A program made the position numbers and the translations under genes. This document shows positions 1 to 6,631 of a stretch of DNA of 6,765 nucleotides, piece after piece. The notes under the pieces are model-generated. The model saw nothing but the letters and a program-made list of their open reading frames with translations. It did no database searches and was not told the origin of the DNA. Origin of the DNA: Candidatus Latescibacterota bacterium (lineage in GTDB: Bacteria > Latescibacterota > UBA2968 > UBA8231). The DNA lies in assembly GCA_003529325.1 (NCBI GenBank), contig DPVW01000041.1, positions 1-6,765 of the forward strand, written 5' to 3'. Numbering within the stretch: the stretch's first letter is position 1; every line of letters starts with the position of its first letter.

Positions 1-482
1 GTCTTGGTGGTTTTGACCGGCTGGGGGTCTTTGTCGAGCCGGCGGAGAAGCCGGCCCGGACGGACTGGCATCGGGATTGTGACGGATTGAGTATGAAACG
101 CACCGGTAAACACCGCGCCTTGCGCCAGGAACCGTATTGGTTCAACCAGGTGAACATCCCGCTGCTGGAGGATAACTGCACCTGGTACGTTCCCGGCAGT
201 TATGCCCGCGACGATACGCCCGAGGAGCCGCTCGCGGCTGCGCCACCGACATTTGCTGACGACGCGTCATACGAAGAACTGGAACGGGGCCACCTTGACT
301 ACAGCCGCGCCATGCCCGGCGCTATCCGGGTCAGCATGGATGCCGGCGACTTCCTGCTCTACCATCCCGACGGCTGGCATATCGGCGTCTACCTGCCTGA
401 TCGCCGACGGTTGACCCTGCATGACTACGCGCCGACGCCAGAGTTGAAGGACTGGTACCAACGGGCGGGGTGGACTGAATAG
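1..482 (+). CDS. Phytanoyl-CoA dioxygenase (PhyH) family protein, 3' part
   Basis: Probable non-haem Fe(II)/2-oxoglutarate-dependent oxygenase; substrate unknown. The frame is open from the first full codon (position 3) to TAG at 480-482, about 159 residues, so the gene starts left of the window. A TTG at 87 or ATG at 93 would give a shorter ORF but would cut off the iron site. Just upstream of them, at 66-77, the frame reads W-H-R-D, the HxD facial-triad motif (His codon 69-71, Asp codon 75-77). Next come an FNQVNIPL strand and a WYVPGS segment typical of PhyH proteins. An AGDFLLYHPDGWH segment carries the likely distal iron-binding His (378-380), and an Arg cluster at 402-410 probably holds the 2-oxoglutarate-binding Arg. 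PhyH proteins are usually about 250-300 residues, so roughly 100 or more N-terminal residues are missing. The family call is firm; the reaction is not known. Confidence 0.85.
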   Translation, partial: LGGFDRLGVFVEPAEKPARTDWHRDCDGLSMKRTGKHRALRQEPYWFNQVNIPLLEDNCTWYVPGSYARDDTPEEPLAAAPPTFADDASYEELERGHLDYSRAMPGAIRVSMDAGDFLLYHPDGWHIGVYLPDRRRLTLHDYAPTPELKDWYQRAGWTE

Positions 483-578
483 CCGGACGTTCGCTGCCTG
501 TGACGTGCCGGATTCATGATGGCTGCTGCCGCACAACCCATTCCTGCACGTCGACAATGCAGAAGAAACATCACCAAC

Positions 579-584
579 AAGGAG
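579..584 (+). promoter_or_regulatory. Ribosome binding site of the ThuA-domain gene
   Basis: AAGGAG lies 7 nt before the ATG at 592. It is the clearest Shine-Dalgarno match in the window and fixes the start of the downstream gene. The rest of the 109-nt gap after the dioxygenase gene (483-591) shows no convincing promoter or terminator, so co-transcription with the dioxygenase gene is possible. Confidence 0.75.
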
Positions 585-591
585 ACCGAAC

Positions 592-1263
592 ATGTTGAAC
601 CTGCTTATGCTTCGCCATTCGGCGGGATACGAGCATAGCTACCTTCCCAATGCGGAGGTCGCGATCAAGGAGATCGGAACGGAGTCCGGTCTTTACACGG
701 CGACCACGACACACGGTTGTGAGTGCATCAGCGCCGAGAATCTTCAAAATTATGATGTGGTCGCTTTCGCGACCACGGGTGAGCTTCCACTGGATGACGG
801 TCAGAAGCAGGCGCTCCTCGAATTCGTGCGCAATGGCAAGGCGTTCTTCGGAATCCACAACGCCACCGACACGTGTTACGAGTGGCCGGAATACGGCGCC
901 ATGCTCGGTGCCTATTTCAATGGGCACCCCTGGCACCAGGAAGTTGTGGTCAATGTTGAGGACACGGGGCATCCCGCGGTGCGACATCTCGGCACATCAT
1001 TTTCCGTCGTCGACGAAATCTACACGATGAGGGATTTTGACCGCGCGAAGACGCACGTCTACATGAGCATCGAGAACAGTTCCGTGGAGGTGGAGAAGAG
1101 CACGCGCGAGGACGGTGACCACGCGCTCGGCTGGTGTCATGCCTATGGCGACGGCCGCGTGATCTACTCCGGCCTGGGGCATCCCGACGCACTCTGGTCC
1201 GAACCCTGGTTCCGCGAGCATATCCTGGGCTGTATCAAGTGGGCCGCACGGATCGAAGAGTAG
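592..1263 (+). CDS. ThuA domain protein (trehalose-utilization type)
   Basis: A 223-residue cytoplasmic protein that is essentially one ThuA domain (class I glutamine amidotransferase-like fold), close to the usual single-domain length. Family hallmarks in order: an N-terminal beta strand followed by RHSAGYEH (8-15), GIHNATDT (87-94), the GHPWHQ segment (111-116), HP (127-128), DEIY (141-144), GWCHAYGDGRV (180-190), and GLGH (194-197) followed by a C-terminal W. There is no signal peptide or attached haem or PQQ-dehydrogenase domain, unlike many planctomycete ThuA proteins. ThuA in rhizobia belongs to trehalose/sucrose catabolism, and with ThuB it acts in a 3-keto-sugar route; homologues elsewhere sit in sugar-breakdown loci but their exact reaction is mostly unknown. 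The ATG start is supported by an AAGGAG 7 nt upstream. The gene follows the dioxygenase gene in the same direction and converges on the kelch gene. Confidence 0.92.
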   Translation: MLNLLMLRHSAGYEHSYLPNAEVAIKEIGTESGLYTATTTHGCECISAENLQNYDVVAFATTGELPLDDGQKQALLEFVRNGKAFFGIHNATDTCYEWPEYGAMLGAYFNGHPWHQEVVVNVEDTGHPAVRHLGTSFSVVDEIYTMRDFDRAKTHVYMSIENSSVEVEKSTREDGDHALGWCHAYGDGRVIYSGLGHPDALWSEPWFREHILGCIKWAARIEE

Positions 1264-1331
1264 GGAGCCGCTTCCGGCGTTCCGGCTGATCGTACGCGCG
1301 TTTGTCGATACGGTGCCCGGGTGTCTCCGGA

Positions 1332-2327
1332 TTACGCTCGCTCAAGTTTCCACACGTCCGGTTTCAGATGGCTGCCGCACATCAACCATAACGCGCCCTG
1401 GTAATCGAAGGTACTCGCGGCATGGCGGTCCGCCCAGGGTGTCTCAGGTACTTCGTACCAATTCACGCCGTCCGACGAATACCAGACGTCGTTGCTGTTG
1501 GCCTCGGGTGTCTGGCCGCCCAGTACCCACATGCGATCGTCGAACACGGCGACGTTGACGTACACGCGCGGCCGCCATGGCGCTTCTTCAGTATGCCGCT
1601 CCCAGTGCAGGGCATCGCCGGAACTCCACACGTCGTTGTAATAGACGTACTGCAAGTTCTCTGGGGTTTCATATGTGCCGCCCCCGAGCAGCCAGATGCG
1701 ATCGTGGAAAGAAACAATTCCACAGTACATGGCCCGCGGTGGCAGGAACGGCTGCGGCATTTCGACTGGCTCCCAGTTCACGCCGTCTTCCGTGTTCCAT
1801 AGGTCGTGATAGATGATATCTTCCGCCGGCGCGAACTGGGGCAGGGTCTGTCCGCCGAGGATCCAGATCTTGTCGTCGTGCACAAACGTGTAATGCAGGC
1901 AGCGTGGGTGCCATGGCGGGGGCTGACCGCGATTAACAAACTTCCAGTTCTTGCCGTCGCTCGAATTCCACACGTCGCACTGGTAGTGCCCCTGCAGAGG
2001 ATCGCCGCCGATGATCCACATCTTGTCGCGATAAACGACGTAACCGGCGGTGTGCGTGCCTTCCCAGTCCTTGCCGTCTTCGACGAGCGGCGGTGACCGA
2101 AACGTATTCTCCTTATCCATCTGCCAGTGCGTGCCGTCATTCGAACTCCAGACGTCGTTGACGCAATGCCGCGGATAGTACTCCGGATCAATCGGGTTCC
2201 ATCCGCCGATCAGGACCATGCGGTCGTTAAACACGAGCGCACCAACGCCGTCACGACCCCGGAACCCGGGCTCGTCGGTGACGTGGGTCCAGCGATAGTC
2301 TGTCTGTCCGAGGTCTTGTAGATTCAT
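1332..2327 (-). CDS. Six-bladed kelch-like beta-propeller protein
   Basis: 331 residues built almost entirely from six repeats of about 50-60 residues. Each has the kelch pattern: R, a hydrophobic strand, (H/F)DD(R/K)MW(I/V)LGG, then (N)DVW.SSDG.(N/H)W. The Gly pairs are at 41-42, 107-108, 158-159, 215-216 and 270-271, and the last repeat is degenerate (CG at 317-318). The DVW...DG..W element recurs at 58-68, 118-128, 175-185, 232-242 and 280-290, with a short version at 324-326. The N-terminal segment at 9-16 (RWTHV) resembles the strand after that element and probably closes the ring as a velcro strand. No signal peptide, lipobox or membrane segment is visible, so it appears cytoplasmic unless the start is wrong. 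The ATG lies 11 nt after the SDR stop without a clear Shine-Dalgarno, which suggests translational coupling. A binding or scaffold role, or a sugar isomerase/epimerase-like propeller (compare NanM), is possible; no catalytic residues are identified. Confidence 0.85.
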   Translation of the reverse strand: MNLQDLGQTDYRWTHVTDEPGFRGRDGVGALVFNDRMVLIGGWNPIDPEYYPRHCVNDVWSSNDGTHWQMDKENTFRSPPLVEDGKDWEGTHTAGYVVYRDKMWIIGGDPLQGHYQCDVWNSSDGKNWKFVNRGQPPPWHPRCLHYTFVHDDKIWILGGQTLPQFAPAEDIIYHDLWNTEDGVNWEPVEMPQPFLPPRAMYCGIVSFHDRIWLLGGGTYETPENLQYVYYNDVWSSGDALHWERHTEEAPWRPRVYVNVAVFDDRMWVLGGQTPEANSNDVWYSSDGVNWYEVPETPWADRHAASTFDYQGALWLMCGSHLKPDVWKLERA

Positions 2328-2338
2328 CGCGATCGCAC

Positions 2339-3139
2339 TTAAGACATTTTGCAGGTGATTCCGCCGTCTACGACCAGGTTGGCGCCGGTGATATAGCGTG
2401 CTTCGTCGCTGGCGAGAAACAGGGCGGCGTAGGCAACGTCCCAGGCGTCGCCCATTTTGCCGGTCGGGCAGGCCGCGTCCCGCACCTTGATCATCTCTTC
2501 GACCTCGTCCAGGCCGTAGCCGCTCGCCACGGAAGCATCGATCATGGGCGTGTGCATCAGGCCGGGCACGACGCAGTTGGCGCGGATGCCCCGATCGGCA
2601 TACTGCAACGCGATATTCTGCGTGAGTTGGTTGACCGCCCCTTTGGAGGCGTTGTACGCAGCGCTGGGATAGCCGGTGTAGCGCATGGAAGCGACCGAGG
2701 AAATGTTGACGATCGCGCCGCTGCCCTGCTTTTCCATGTGTGGCAGACAGGCCTTGCAGCTCAGGAACATGCCCTTGACGTTCACGGCCATGACCTTATC
2801 CCAGCTCTCCTCGGTCATCTCGGTTAGTTCGACGGCATCCAGAATGCCGACATTGTTGTGCAGGATGTCGATCCGCCCGTAGGTTGCCAGGCATTGATCA
2901 ACCATTGCCGCGACCTGCGCGGAGTCGGTGACGTCCGCCTCACAAACCGTGCACTCGCCGCCTTCACCGGTGATGATGTCCCGGGTCTCCCTGGCAGCCA
3001 CAATCTGAATATCCGCACCAAAGACCTTTGCCCCCTCGCGTGCGTACAGCACGGCGGCGGCCTTGCCGTTACCCCAGCCGGGACCGCAGGATCCAGCGCC
3101 GATCACCAACGCCACCTTGTCTTTTACACGATCTGCCAT
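2339..3139 (-). CDS. Short-chain dehydrogenase/reductase, likely NAD-dependent
   Basis: A 266-residue classical-type SDR that probably oxidises a secondary alcohol, such as a sugar or polyol hydroxyl, to a ketone. The dinucleotide-binding turn is expanded: G14-A-G-S-C-G-P-G-W-G-N-G25, longer than the usual TGxxxGxG. D43 at the end of the second beta strand (GADI) favours NAD over NADP. Further hallmarks are the D69-V70 adenine-contact motif, N95-N-V-G98 (usually NNAG), catalytic N120, S148 (in NISS), Y162 and K166 (YNASK), VPG after strand six, and the C-terminal ITGANLVVDGG motif. Length is normal. The ATG follows the out-of-frame stop of the glycosidase remnant by 18 nt; only a weak GAG-type ribosome site is seen. 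The kelch gene follows after 11 nt. The substrate cannot be read from the sequence. Confidence 0.95.
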   Translation of the reverse strand: MADRVKDKVALVIGAGSCGPGWGNGKAAAVLYAREGAKVFGADIQIVAARETRDIITGEGGECTVCEADVTDSAQVAAMVDQCLATYGRIDILHNNVGILDAVELTEMTEESWDKVMAVNVKGMFLSCKACLPHMEKQGSGAIVNISSVASMRYTGYPSAAYNASKGAVNQLTQNIALQYADRGIRANCVVPGLMHTPMIDASVASGYGLDEVEEMIKVRDAACPTGKMGDAWDVAYAALFLASDEARYITGANLVVDGGITCKMS

Positions 3140-3157
3140 GGCTCGCTTGTGTCCAGA

Positions 3158-3417
3158 TTACAAGTTGTCTGTGAGTTTCTCGTCTTGTCCGATAGGGTCA
3201 AGCAGATTCCCCTGTCGATGTGGAGCGGCGGCGATGTCCTCGTTGGTCCCCGTGACGAGACAGCGTTGCTGTTGCCCCTGCGCATCGCCGCCGGAATCGT
3301 GCAGCCGGGAGGCAGTCGAAAGGGGTTCATGCATTGCGAGCAGTCGTAGCGTGAATCGGGATCAGGCGGCAACACCGGGTTGGCGGGATCGCGCATCCAC
3401 TTGAATCGGGATAGCAT
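3158..3417 (-). pseudogene. Broken 5' fragment of a GH43/GH130-like glycosidase gene
   Basis: This fills most of the 292-nt gap between the dimethylformamidase-like gene and the SDR gene. From ATG 3417 the frame reads KWMRDPANPVLPP, then RYD...CMNPF, which matches the start of five-bladed-propeller glycosidases of the GH43/GH130 type (W.R.P.NPVLPP...D...NPF). After the Pro-Pro-Gly codons near 3305-3312 the match jumps to the -1 frame: GGDAQGQQQRCLVTGTNEDI, then RQGNLLD, GQDEKL and DNL, ending at TAA 3158-3160. These are the next conserved segments of the same domain. One base is missing (or two are extra), and the remainder of a roughly 300-residue protein is absent. Without correcting the shift, the ATG opens a 97-codon ORF (3124-3417) that runs into the SDR start and loses the match. 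A good ribosome site remains. The family call rests on motif memory; the frame break is directly visible. Confidence 0.72.
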
Positions 3418-3420
3418 AGG

Positions 3421-3430
3421 CCCCTTCTCC
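3421..3430 (-). promoter_or_regulatory. Ribosome binding site retained by the glycosidase remnant
   Basis: On the minus strand GGAGAAGGGG lies between the stop of the dimethylformamidase-like gene (3432-3434) and ATG 3417; the GGAG is 9 nt from the ATG. It supports ATG 3417 as the original start of the now broken gene and suggests that the break is fairly recent. Confidence 0.55.
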
Positions 3431-3431
3431 G

Positions 3432-4802
3432 TCAGTCGGCCGAAAGACGGTCGAGCACATTGCGCGTGATCCGCTGCACGATCGGGTCGTTCTTGAGACC
3501 GTGCGCCCAGTCGGTGGTGCCGGCCGTGAAGACCGTCCCGCCGCGGGTGTGAGAGCCCATCGTGGCGCGGCCGTCGTTCGAGACTCCGGCCTCCTGGTAA
3601 ACGTCGAATTCCATTCCGGTCCAGCGGGATGGAGCCTGGCAGATAATAACGAAATCCTCGGGCGTGCCATCGTCGCAGGTTGGTACCGGGTAGCCATTCT
3701 GCTCGTGGTAGGCGCAACCGTCGGTTTCATAACCCACGATCGTATTCTCGGCGCCGAACACATCGCCTTCGTTCAGGCCGGTCCCTTCGAGTGCCCAATG
3801 GTCGGCGCGCTTCACGGTGTACTCGCCCGGTCCGTCCATGTACGCGTCGTGGCTGAGGTGATAGCCGCCCATCGGGAAGCCGACGCCGGTAAGGTAGTTC
3901 TCGGGACGATTGACGAGGGGATGCGAGAAGAGCGTCGCGAGCAGCGGATGTCCTTCAGGGGTGTAGAGCGGGTCTTCCTTGTAGTGTTCCTTGTAAGTCA
4001 CCATCGTCTTGCCGTCGTCCTCGAAGCGCACCTGCCAGCAGACGCTGTTGCCGCTGAAGAACGCAGCGTTGCCGCCGCCGCCGATGAATCGTTCGAGGTT
4101 GTCGCGCATGGGGCTGGACCAGTATTCGTCGTGGCCGACGCTCAGGATCAGGCGGTAGTCGTTGAATCCGTCCGGCCAGGTCTCCAGGTCGTGATTCACC
4201 GCATACTCGAGGGCGTAGCCCTCGCGATCGCACCAACGGACGAACGATCGCTCCCAGAGAAAGAAGGCGGTGTTGTGATAGCCGTGGCCGGGCCGCAGCA
4301 GGCTCACGCGGTGCCCCTGGTCCCGATCGCTGGAATTGTAGGCGTACGTGCTTTTGCCACCCCAGCTGTTGTAGGCCGCATAGGTGTTGGTCGTAAGCTG
4401 CAGCAGAATCTTGCTCGTCGATGCGGGTTTCCTGGCGCGCACCACGAGCAGTATGTCGTGCGAGGCGCAAAGTTTGCTCCAGTGCGAATGGGTCTCAAGA
4501 TTCGGCGCGCGTTCGGCAGCCAGGGTGACGCGATAAACACCGCTGCGCCAGGTCTCCGGGATCGTGAGTTCCCAACACCGGGGCCAACCGGGCCCCGTTT
4601 CCCATGCCCGTTCAGGAATCGGATGATCGCCGACAGCGATCCCGTTTTCTTCGTGAACCATTTCTTCCGGTTCACCCTCGCGTACGATCGTGAGCGAGCA
4701 CTCGCCGGCATTGCTCGAAGCAAAGAGCTGGATCGTCTCGCCCGGCACCGTGCTCAGCGTGCTCAGGTAGCCTTCGATAGCCGGTATCATGCCGTCGGTC
4801 AT
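3432..4802 (-). CDS. N,N-dimethylformamidase large-subunit-like protein
   Basis: 456 residues matching the C-terminal region of the N,N-dimethylformamidase large (beta) subunit, an iron amidohydrolase. Visible landmarks: an N-terminal beta-sandwich-like part with [10 protein letters not shown] (85-94); the core [15 protein letters not shown] (139-153); [14 protein letters not shown] (187-200); HDLETWPD (204-211); [13 protein letters not shown] (216-229); MRD, then a GGGN-type Gly-rich loop and [12 protein letters not shown]; and, near the end, DWAHGL. Dimethylformamidase binds one iron through two Tyr and one Glu. Y141 or Y144 and E226 are reasonable counterparts by context; I could not place the second Tyr with confidence. 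At about 450 residues it lacks roughly 300 residues of the classical subunit (about 760), and no small subunit gene is seen. No signal peptide is evident. The start ATG overlaps the RraA-like stop by 4 nt (ATGA), so the two are probably co-translated; a GAGAG lies 9 nt upstream. The true substrate is unknown. Confidence 0.82.
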   Translation of the reverse strand: MTDGMIPAIEGYLSTLSTVPGETIQLFASSNAGECSLTIVREGEPEEMVHEENGIAVGDHPIPERAWETGPGWPRCWELTIPETWRSGVYRVTLAAERAPNLETHSHWSKLCASHDILLVVRARKPASTSKILLQLTTNTYAAYNSWGGKSTYAYNSSDRDQGHRVSLLRPGHGYHNTAFFLWERSFVRWCDREGYALEYAVNHDLETWPDGFNDYRLILSVGHDEYWSSPMRDNLERFIGGGGNAAFFSGNSVCWQVRFEDDGKTMVTYKEHYKEDPLYTPEGHPLLATLFSHPLVNRPENYLTGVGFPMGGYHLSHDAYMDGPGEYTVKRADHWALEGTGLNEGDVFGAENTIVGYETDGCAYHEQNGYPVPTCDDGTPEDFVIICQAPSRWTGMEFDVYQEAGVSNDGRATMGSHTRGGTVFTAGTTDWAHGLKNDPIVQRITRNVLDRLSAD

Positions 4803-5524
4803 GATTGCAGGCTCTCGCTGAGTTGGCTCATCCTGCGTTTGGACTCCGCCAGAACGGTGCGGAAGCCGTCCACAGTGACGTTGCCGCTTTTGAGAAAGTC
4901 CAGAATGACGGCCTCGGCCCGCATCAGGTTTTCGCAGGCGTCCGGGATCTCCGACGCGATTTCGAGAGGAATCGTGGTGACGCCGTTACAGTCGCCGTGC
5001 AGGAGATCGCCGGGATGGATCGTGAGGCCGCCGACCTTCACCGGTTCGCCGATGGTGGGGAAGTGACAGTATCCGTGCGCGCAGATCGAGCCGTTGGTGA
5101 AGGCCGGGAAGCCGAGCGCGCGGACCTGGTCCAGGTCACGGCCGGTGCCGCTCGTGACTAAGCCCGCGCCGCCAAACTTCTGGTAGGTCGTGCACATGAC
5201 TTCCCCAAACGTTGCCGCCGCACTGGGCACATCGAGGTCTTCGAAAATAACGACGGCCGGGCCGGGAAGCTGCGCGAACGATTCGACCTGTTGATCGAGC
5301 GTCCCGTACGCGTCGCCCGTTGCGGGAGCCGACGAGCGAAACGTTGCCGTCGCCGCAAATCCGACCATCGGTGGCATTTCGGGAAAGCAGGCCTGGATGC
5401 GTCGGTCCGTGTAGCCCTCATTGCGTGGACGAATGTCGAAGAGTTCGATGGCGTTACAGACCGTTGGTGTGTCGTACTTGCGCAATTGGTCCAGGGCTTC
5501 CTGTGGAAGGGGTGTATTACTCAT
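4799..5524 (-). CDS. RraA-like family protein (possible aldolase/lyase)
   Basis: A 241-residue cytoplasmic protein of the RraA / class II 4-hydroxy-4-methyl-2-oxoglutarate aldolase fold, often mis-annotated as demethylmenaquinone methyltransferase. Landmarks: [10 protein letters not shown] (18-27, the usual TxxxxDA start), GFAATA (55-60), FGEVM (106-110), a [13 protein letters not shown] segment (118-130) with the R129-D130 pair that binds substrate and metal in the aldolases, LGFPAF (137-142), and [13 protein letters not shown] (170-182) corresponding to the conserved PGD...GD.DGV. In this copy the third Asp is Asn (N180). In catabolic clusters such proteins act as divalent-metal retro-aldolases or decarboxylases on 2-oxo acids; a role as RNase E inhibitor is less likely here given the operon. 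It starts 6 nt after the SGNH hydrolase stop and overlaps the dimethylformamidase-like gene by 4 nt. Only a weak ribosome site precedes the ATG. Confidence 0.88.
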   Translation of the reverse strand: MSNTPLPQEALDQLRKYDTPTVCNAIELFDIRPRNEGYTDRRIQACFPEMPPMVGFAATATFRSSAPATGDAYGTLDQQVESFAQLPGPAVVIFEDLDVPSAAATFGEVMCTTYQKFGGAGLVTSGTGRDLDQVRALGFPAFTNGSICAHGYCHFPTIGEPVKVGGLTIHPGDLLHGDCNGVTTIPLEIASEIPDACENLMRAEAVILDFLKSGNVTVDGFRTVLAESKRRMSQLSESLQS

Positions 5525-5530
5525 GTCCGG

Positions 5531-6631
5531 CTACGGGTTCGGTGTCAGGGCCAACATGCGCCTGATCGGCGGTGTCAGGCCGTGGGCCATGCGCATGAAG
5601 CCCAGGTCGGTGGGGTGCACGCCGTCTACCGTGCACTCGTCGAAGTCATCGCCCAGCAACGTTGAGCCGTCAAGGAACTCGATCGGACCATCGCCGTTTT
5701 CCATCGCGGTCTGGACGGCGGCAGCCTGCATATCGCGGCAGCGATCGCGGTCGATTCGGCGGTCCTCATGGGTAATGTCGTACGCGAAAGGGATACGCGA
5801 GATCACGAGAATGGGAACGGTCGCATGTGCTTCGCGGAGAATGCGGATCGCACCGGGCAGGGTTGCCTCCATGCCTGCGTATCCGGCGTTGGCTTCGTAG
5901 TCCAAAACAAAAAGCCGGGGTTCGGCCATGCCGGCCATGACCTCGATTACCTCGGGTTCGCCGCGGCCGGTTCCGGAGTATCCCTGGTTAACAATTTCGA
6001 CGTTTAAGGCGCGACTGACGATGTTGGTGTAGGCCATGCCGGGGCGGCAGGCACAGCCGCCCTGCGTGATCGAGGTTCCGTAGATCACGACCTTGCCGTC
6101 CATCGCCCATGGCGGCGGCGCCTCGAGCCTGGCTTCTGGCAGCAGGCCGATTTGAATGGATTTCACGCTCTGGTAAAGAGGGAAGTTTAGCGTGAAGTTG
6201 CGCATCTCTGCGTCGGCGTGTTCGAACAGGAGTGCTTCGTACGCGGTTTCCCGCTGGTCGTATCTGGTCGTACCGTGATAACGCTGAGCCAGCGGCGGAC
6301 CCACGTAGAGGTCGAAGCCGCATTGCCCGGTCGCGGGCATGTGATCCATGTCCGCCGGACCGGCCAGCGCGACCTTAACGGCGAGATGGGTTGAATCGGA
6401 TTGAAACGCGATTTGCCCGCCTGCGGTGTTGTTCGCGAGCTGGTCAACGGCTGGGGGCAGGGGTTGCGCGGGAGCGAGCGGAAGGCGCCGATAAACCTGA
6501 TCCTGTTCGAACCATGGAAACCCGGTCAGCCGGAGCGGGGCATCGTTTGGCCTGTGCCATAGAAGGGGCAATTCACTTCCCGCGAGGGGCGCTATGTTCT
6601 TGTCGAGGGTGGCGGGTGATTGTTGGTTCAC
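5531..6631 (-). CDS. SGNH/GDSL hydrolase with N-terminal GxDLY domain
   Basis: 366 residues from GTG 6631. The N-terminal half is a beta-rich domain with YRRLP (47-51), NTAGGQIAF (68-76) and the signature GFDLY (105-109), as in the GxDLY N-terminal domain of SGNH esterases. The C-terminal half is the hydrolase: GTSITQG (185-191) with nucleophile S187; GYSGTG (217-222) for the oxyanion Gly; DYEAN (244-248) with block III Asn; and DGVHPTDLGF (336-345) with the D336/H339 pair. Members are usually carbohydrate esterases or deacetylases. No signal peptide is seen, so it is probably cytoplasmic. The frame is open further upstream to the window edge, with a TTG at 6709, but that stretch is better explained by a different gene ending at 6628. 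GTG 6631 overlaps that stop by 4 nt (GTGA) and has GGAG 11 nt upstream. The RraA-like gene follows after 6 nt. Confidence 0.88.
   Translation of the reverse strand: MNQQSPATLDKNIAPLAGSELPLLWHRPNDAPLRLTGFPWFEQDQVYRRLPLAPAQPLPPAVDQLANNTAGGQIAFQSDSTHLAVKVALAGPADMDHMPATGQCGFDLYVGPPLAQRYHGTTRYDQRETAYEALLFEHADAEMRNFTLNFPLYQSVKSIQIGLLPEARLEAPPPWAMDGKVVIYGTSITQGGCACRPGMAYTNIVSRALNVEIVNQGYSGTGRGEPEVIEVMAGMAEPRLFVLDYEANAGYAGMEATLPGAIRILREAHATVPILVISRIPFAYDITHEDRRIDRDRCRDMQAAAVQTAMENGDGPIEFLDGSTLLGDDFDECTVDGVHPTDLGFMRMAHGLTPPIRRMLALTPNP

Noticed and set aside
202..414. Small plus-strand ORF inside the dioxygenase gene
   Set aside because: A +1-frame shadow of low complexity (Arg, Thr, Ser, Ala) within a gene with clear family motifs.
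483..578. Promoter between the dioxygenase and ThuA-domain genes
   Set aside because: No recognisable -35/-10 pair stands out; the 109-nt gap only shows the ribosome site near its end and a short imperfect hairpin around 543-561.
1266..1287. Inverted repeat AGCCG...CGGCT between the convergent genes as a terminator
   Set aside because: The stem is only 5 bp with a 12-nt loop and no T-run on either strand, so it is not convincing although a terminator would be expected in this gap.
3124..3417. A 97-codon minus-strand ORF as an intact small protein
   Set aside because: Only its first third matches a known domain; the rest is out of frame with the next conserved blocks and it overlaps the start of the SDR gene. 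It is better treated as a frameshifted remnant.
3501..5066. A 521-codon open frame on the plus strand
   Set aside because: It lies opposite the dimethylformamidase-like and RraA-like genes, has a Val/Ala/Arg-rich composition with no recognisable motif, and is explained by high GC content and codon bias of the real genes.
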